From an uncultured Oscillospiraceae bacterium (lineage in GTDB: Bacteria > Bacillota > Clostridia > Oscillospirales > Oscillospiraceae), in the NCBI GenBank assembly GCA_910588365.1, contig CAJUQS010000195.1:1-23887 (forward strand): a stretch of 23,887 bases of DNA, read 5' to 3'. Both the position numbers and the translations under genes were made by a program. The notes beneath the pieces were generated by a model, which saw only the letters and a list, made by a program, of their open reading frames with translations, was not told the DNA's origin and did no database searches. Shown here in pieces: positions 20,962 through 23,887 of the stretch. Numbering within the stretch: the stretch's first letter is position 1; each line of letters starts with the position of its first letter.

Positions 20962-23667
20962 GTGGCTGTCGATCGAAATGAAAACCTGCTGCCCGATGGG
21001 CAGGACACGGTGATATACATCAACCCCGCCCTGATACAAAGCCTGGCGGACCTGTCTGCGGAAAAGCGGCAGAACTTCCAGGAGCTGCTCGCCGCGGCGC
21101 AGGACGGCAGCCTGGACGCGGCCTGCCGGCTGGCCCAGAACTACTGCCGCGGCAGCGGCGGCGCGCCCAGGGACGAGGAGAAGGGCTTCTACTGGTTCGC
21201 CAAAGCCGCCGAGGCCGGAGCCATTGCCGCCCAGCACGGGTTGGGCCTCTGCTACGCGAGGGGCATCGGCACGGAGCGGGATGCGGAGAAGGCGGTGCGG
21301 CTGTTTTCCGCCGCGGCGGAGCAGGAGTACCCGCCGTCCATCTGTGAGCTGGGGCTGTGCTATGAGCTGGGCTCCGGCGTGGAGATGGACAAGGCCCGGG
21401 CGGCGGAGCTCTACCGGGAGGCGGCGGAGCAGGACTACGCCCCGGCCCAGTGCAACCTGGGCTTCTTCTACTACCGGGGCATCCATGTGGAGGAGGACGA
21501 CCGGGAGGCGGCCAGATGGTTTGCCAGGGCCGCCCGGCAGGAGTATCCCCGGGCCCAGGTCCTGCTGGGGGAGTGCTATGAAAACGGCTACGGCGTGGAG
21601 AAGGACCCGGAACGGGCGGCGGCCCTCTACCGGGCCGCCCACCTGCAGGACTACGACGAGGGGACCTGTGCCCTGGGGGTGTGCTATGACCGGGGCAGCG
21701 GCGTGGAGGAGGACCGCCGGCAGGCGGTGGAGCTGTTTCGGGAGGCCGCCCGGCAGGAGTACCCCAGAGCCCAGTACCTGTTGGGCCAGTGCCTGGAGTA
21801 CGGCCACGGCACGGAGCAGGACGAGGCGGAGGCGGCGAGGCAGTACCGCCTCGCCCACGAGAACGGCTACCCGCCCGCCACCTGCGCCCTGGGCCTGTGC
21901 TGCGAGACCGGCACCGGCGTGGAGCGGGACATGGAGCAGGCGGTAGCGCTCTACCGTCAGGCCGCCGGCCGCGGCCACGCCCCGGCCCAGTGCAACCTGG
22001 GCTTCTGCTACTACCGGGGCATTGGCGTGGAGGAGGATGACAGCGAGGCCTTCGCGTGGTTCTCCCGTTCGGCGGAGCAGGGGTATCCCAGAGCCCTGGA
22101 TCTGCTGGGGGAGTGTTATGACTTCGGCTACGGCGTGGAGCGGGATCCGGCAAAGGCCGCGGCGCTCTACCGGGCCGCCTGCGAAAAGGACTACGTCCCC
22201 GCGGCCTGCGCCCTGGGGCTGTGCTACGAGCTGGGCCGGGGCGTGGAGATGGACAAGGCGAAGGCGGTGGAGCTCTACCGCCGGGGCGCCGAGGGCGGGG
22301 ACGCCCGGGCCCAGTGCAATTTGGGCTGCTGCTTTTACCAGGGCATCGGTATTGAGGAGGACGACCGGGAGGCGGCCAAGTGGTTCACCGAGGCCGCCCG
22401 GCAGGAGTACCCCAGAGCCCAGTACCTGCTGGGCCAGTGCCATGAGTACGGCTGCGGTGTGGAGAAGGATATGGAGCGGGCGGTGGAGCTCTACCGGCAG
22501 GCCGCCGGCCGGGGCTATCCCCCTGCGGCCTGCGCCCTGGGGCTGTGCTATGAGCTGGGCCAGGGGGTGGAGGAGAACAAGGCGAAGGCGGTGGAGCTCT
22601 ATCTCCAGGCCGCCGGGGACGGGGAGGCCCGGGCCCAGTGCAATCTGGGCTTCTGCTTCTACCACGGCATCGGCACGGCGGTGGATGACAGGCAGGCGGT
22701 CCGGTGGCTGAGCGAGTCGGCCGGGCAGGGTTACGCCCGGGCCCAGGAGCTGCTGGGGGAGTGCTATGAAAACGGCAGCGGCGTGGAAAAGGACGAGCGC
22801 CGTGCCTTTGAGCTGTACCGCCAGTCCCATGAGGGCGGCCACGCGCCGGGCACCTGCGCCCTGGGATTGTGCTATGAAACCGGCACGGGCGTGGAGGAGG
22901 ACAAGGCGAAAGCGGTGGAGCTCTACCGGCAGGCCGCCGGCCAGGGCTATGCCCGGGCCCAGTGCAACCTGGGCTTCTGCTTCTACCACGGCATCGGCGT
23001 CGGGGAAGACGACCAGGAGGCGGCCAGATGGTTCGCCGAGGCCGCCCGGCAGAACTACCCCCGTGCCCAGCATCTGCTGGGGGAGTGCTGTGAGTACGGC
23101 AGCGGCGTGGAGAAGGACCCCGGACGCGCGGCGGAGCTCTACCGGGCCGCCCACCTGCAGGGCTACGCACCCTCCACCTGCGCCCTGGGCGTCTGCTACG
23201 AGTTCGGCGACGGGGTGGAGGAGGACAAGGCGAAGGCGGTGGAGCTCTACCGCCAGGCAGCCGATCGGGGGAACATCCGGGCCCAGTGCAATCTTGGCTT
23301 CTGCTTCTACCACGGCATCGGCGTTGAGGAGGACGACCGGGAGGCGGCCAGGTGGTTTGCCGAGGCCGCCCGGCGGGGCAGCGCCCGGGCCCAGATGCTA
23401 CTGGGGGAGTGCTATGAGAACGGCTATGGCGTGGAGAAGGACGAGCACCGCGCCGTTGAGCTATACCGCCAGTCCCACGAGGGCGGCCACGCGTCGGGCA
23501 CCTGCGCCCTGGGAGGATGCTATGAGAACGGCACCGGTGTACGGAAGGACCTGAAGAAGGCGGAAGCGTTGTACCGGCAGGCCGCAGAGCGGGGCTACCA
23601 GCGGGCGGAGGATGCCCTCAAGAGACTGCGGGGGAAAAGGCGGCTGCGCTGGCCCTGGCAGAAGTGA
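20962..23667 (+). CDS. Large cysteine-rich Sel1-repeat protein
   Basis: The 901-residue protein is almost entirely Sel1-like (TPR-related) repeats: about 24 units of 36 residues from residue 46 to the end, of the form LGxCYxxGxGVExDxxxAxxLYRxAA. Such arrays form superhelical solenoids that bind other proteins. No signal peptide, membrane segment or catalytic domain is seen, so it is probably a cytoplasmic scaffold. From residue 119 the units run in an A-B-C order (see the repeat entry). About 42 cysteines are present by my count, one to three in most repeats, far more than usual. A basic tail (KRLRGKRRLRWPWQK) ends the protein. The GTG at 20962 is chosen because GAGAGGAG lies 8 bases upstream and the promoter is downstream of the earlier in-frame ATG at 20755. 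It is divergent from blaI; function unknown. Confidence 0.88.
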   Translation: MAVDRNENLLPDGQDTVIYINPALIQSLADLSAEKRQNFQELLAAAQDGSLDAACRLAQNYCRGSGGAPRDEEKGFYWFAKAAEAGAIAAQHGLGLCYARGIGTERDAEKAVRLFSAAAEQEYPPSICELGLCYELGSGVEMDKARAAELYREAAEQDYAPAQCNLGFFYYRGIHVEEDDREAARWFARAARQEYPRAQVLLGECYENGYGVEKDPERAAALYRAAHLQDYDEGTCALGVCYDRGSGVEEDRRQAVELFREAARQEYPRAQYLLGQCLEYGHGTEQDEAEAARQYRLAHENGYPPATCALGLCCETGTGVERDMEQAVALYRQAAGRGHAPAQCNLGFCYYRGIGVEEDDSEAFAWFSRSAEQGYPRALDLLGECYDFGYGVERDPAKAAALYRAACEKDYVPAACALGLCYELGRGVEMDKAKAVELYRRGAEGGDARAQCNLGCCFYQGIGIEEDDREAAKWFTEAARQEYPRAQYLLGQCHEYGCGVEKDMERAVELYRQAAGRGYPPAACALGLCYELGQGVEENKAKAVELYLQAAGDGEARAQCNLGFCFYHGIGTAVDDRQAVRWLSESAGQGYARAQELLGECYENGSGVEKDERRAFELYRQSHEGGHAPGTCALGLCYETGTGVEEDKAKAVELYRQAAGQGYARAQCNLGFCFYHGIGVGEDDQEAARWFAEAARQNYPRAQHLLGECCEYGSGVEKDPGRAAELYRAAHLQGYAPSTCALGVCYEFGDGVEEDKAKAVELYRQAADRGNIRAQCNLGFCFYHGIGVEEDDREAARWFAEAARRGSARAQMLLGECYENGYGVEKDEHRAVELYRQSHEGGHASGTCALGGCYENGTGVRKDLKKAEALYRQAAERGYQRAEDALKRLRGKRRLRWPWQK
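21316..23583 (+). repeat. 324-bp tandem super-repeat (three Sel1 units, A-B-C)
   Basis: The GCCCAGTGCAA element of the B unit begins at 21445, 21985, 22309, 22633, 22957 and 23281. The last five copies are exactly 324 bases apart. The first gap is 540 bases, five units instead of six, as if one B unit had been lost (order A B C A C A B C ...). Unit types: A has CALGLCYELG and KAKAVELYRQA; B has AQCNLGFCFYHGIG and DDREAARWF; C has LLGECYENGYGVEKD. Duplication of whole triplets best explains this. Confidence 0.9.
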
Positions 23668-23711
23668 GCAGCTTCTTCGACGCCATTCAGCCCCGAGGCG
23701 GGAGAATGCAC

Positions 23712-23740
23712 TTGTGTTTTCCCGGCCTTTGTGGTACTAT
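23712..23740 (+). promoter_or_regulatory. Candidate promoter of the last gene
   Basis: TTGTGT (23712-23717), a 17-base spacer and TACTAT (23735-23740) lie 55 bases before the ATG at 23795. An alternative is TTTGTG (23728-23733), a 16-base spacer and TATAGT (23750-23755). Confidence 0.5.
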
Positions 23741-23794
23741 TTTGTTTGATATAGTCGACGCACTTGAGAAGAGGTAAAAAGGAGGGGAGGAAAA

Positions 23795-23887
23795 ATGACG
23801 CGGGGCAAGGCGGAGGATGCAGGCGGGCTGACGCCCGCCAAAGACGACAACGCCGCCCCGTATCATTTTGACCGCCGAACTTTACCG
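23795..23887 (+). CDS. Start of an unidentified gene, cut by the window end
   Basis: An ATG at 23795 follows a strong AAGGAGGGGAGG site and opens a frame of 31 codons that is still open at the last base. The visible N-terminus (MTRGKAEDAGGLTPAKDDNA) is hydrophilic and low in complexity, with no signal peptide. It may be a short flexible lead before a domain outside the window. I do not recognise it. It lies on the same strand as the Sel1-repeat gene but has its own candidate promoter. Confidence 0.6.
   Translation, partial: MTRGKAEDAGGLTPAKDDNAAPYHFDRRTLP

Noticed and set aside
20935..23313. A 792-codon open frame on the minus strand opposite the Sel1 gene
   Set aside because: Its apparent repeats are the antisense image of the Sel1 repeats. 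It has no good ribosome binding site and no known domain.
21316..23583. Regularly spaced repeats as a possible CRISPR array
   Set aside because: The period is 108/324 bases and fully coding, with codon-level drift between copies. There are no identical 25-40-base repeats with unique spacers and no cas genes.
1..23887. tRNA or rRNA genes
   Set aside because: I saw no cloverleaf with a GTTCGA-type T loop and no conserved rRNA segment. A tRNAscan-SE and Rfam run would settle this.

Overview
The window is GC-rich, gene-dense chromosomal DNA from an endospore-forming Firmicute. The complete eight-gene spoIIIA operon, the AGGAGG-type ribosome binding sites, the TTGACA/TATAAT-type promoters and a BlaR1/BlaI-type pair all fit a high-GC member of Clostridia. 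I would guess an Oscillospiraceae relative of Flavonifractor or Lawsonibacter, but no rRNA is present to prove it.

Layout. 1-412: a GNAT acetyltransferase gene cut off near its middle by what looks like the end of an insertion element. 413-969: non-coding DNA with a hairpin and a good promoter. 970-3552: a soluble hybrid histidine kinase. 3884-8898: spoIIIAA to spoIIIAH behind a near-consensus sigma-E promoter, with a hairpin-rich spacer before spoIIIAH. 9045-13274: single-gene units on the plus strand: a class I glutamine-amidotransferase-like peptidase, a short DUF1062-like zinc-ribbon protein, a MerR/TipAL-type regulator with a classical 19-bp-spacer promoter, cysteine synthase, and a response-regulator diguanylate cyclase. 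13382-16695, minus strand: a secreted copper-amine-oxidase-N-domain protein, then an operon serC - small DUF6440-like gene - serA. 17031-20709, minus strand: a lipoprotein with two Big_2-like repeats, a block of three palindromes, and a blaI-blaR1-like pair whose M56 protease carries an unusual extracytoplasmic domain. 20962-23667, plus strand and divergent from blaI: a 901-residue cysteine-rich Sel1-repeat protein built from a 324-bp super-repeat. A further gene begins at 23795 and runs off the end.

How the genes work together. The SpoIIIA proteins form the mother-cell half of the channel that links mother cell and forespore after engulfment. SerC and SerA are two consecutive steps of serine synthesis, and cysteine synthase is a few kilobases away in its own unit. 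The kinase and the diguanylate cyclase are separate signalling genes without an adjacent partner.

The least ordinary part is the 17-23.7 kb block: a BlaI-type repressor and membrane-protease sensor divergent from the giant Sel1 protein, with an imperfect palindrome between the two promoters, and a cell-surface lipoprotein gene downstream. That this is one regulated system is inference from gene arrangement only. Promoters and hairpins were found by eye, and no database search was run.
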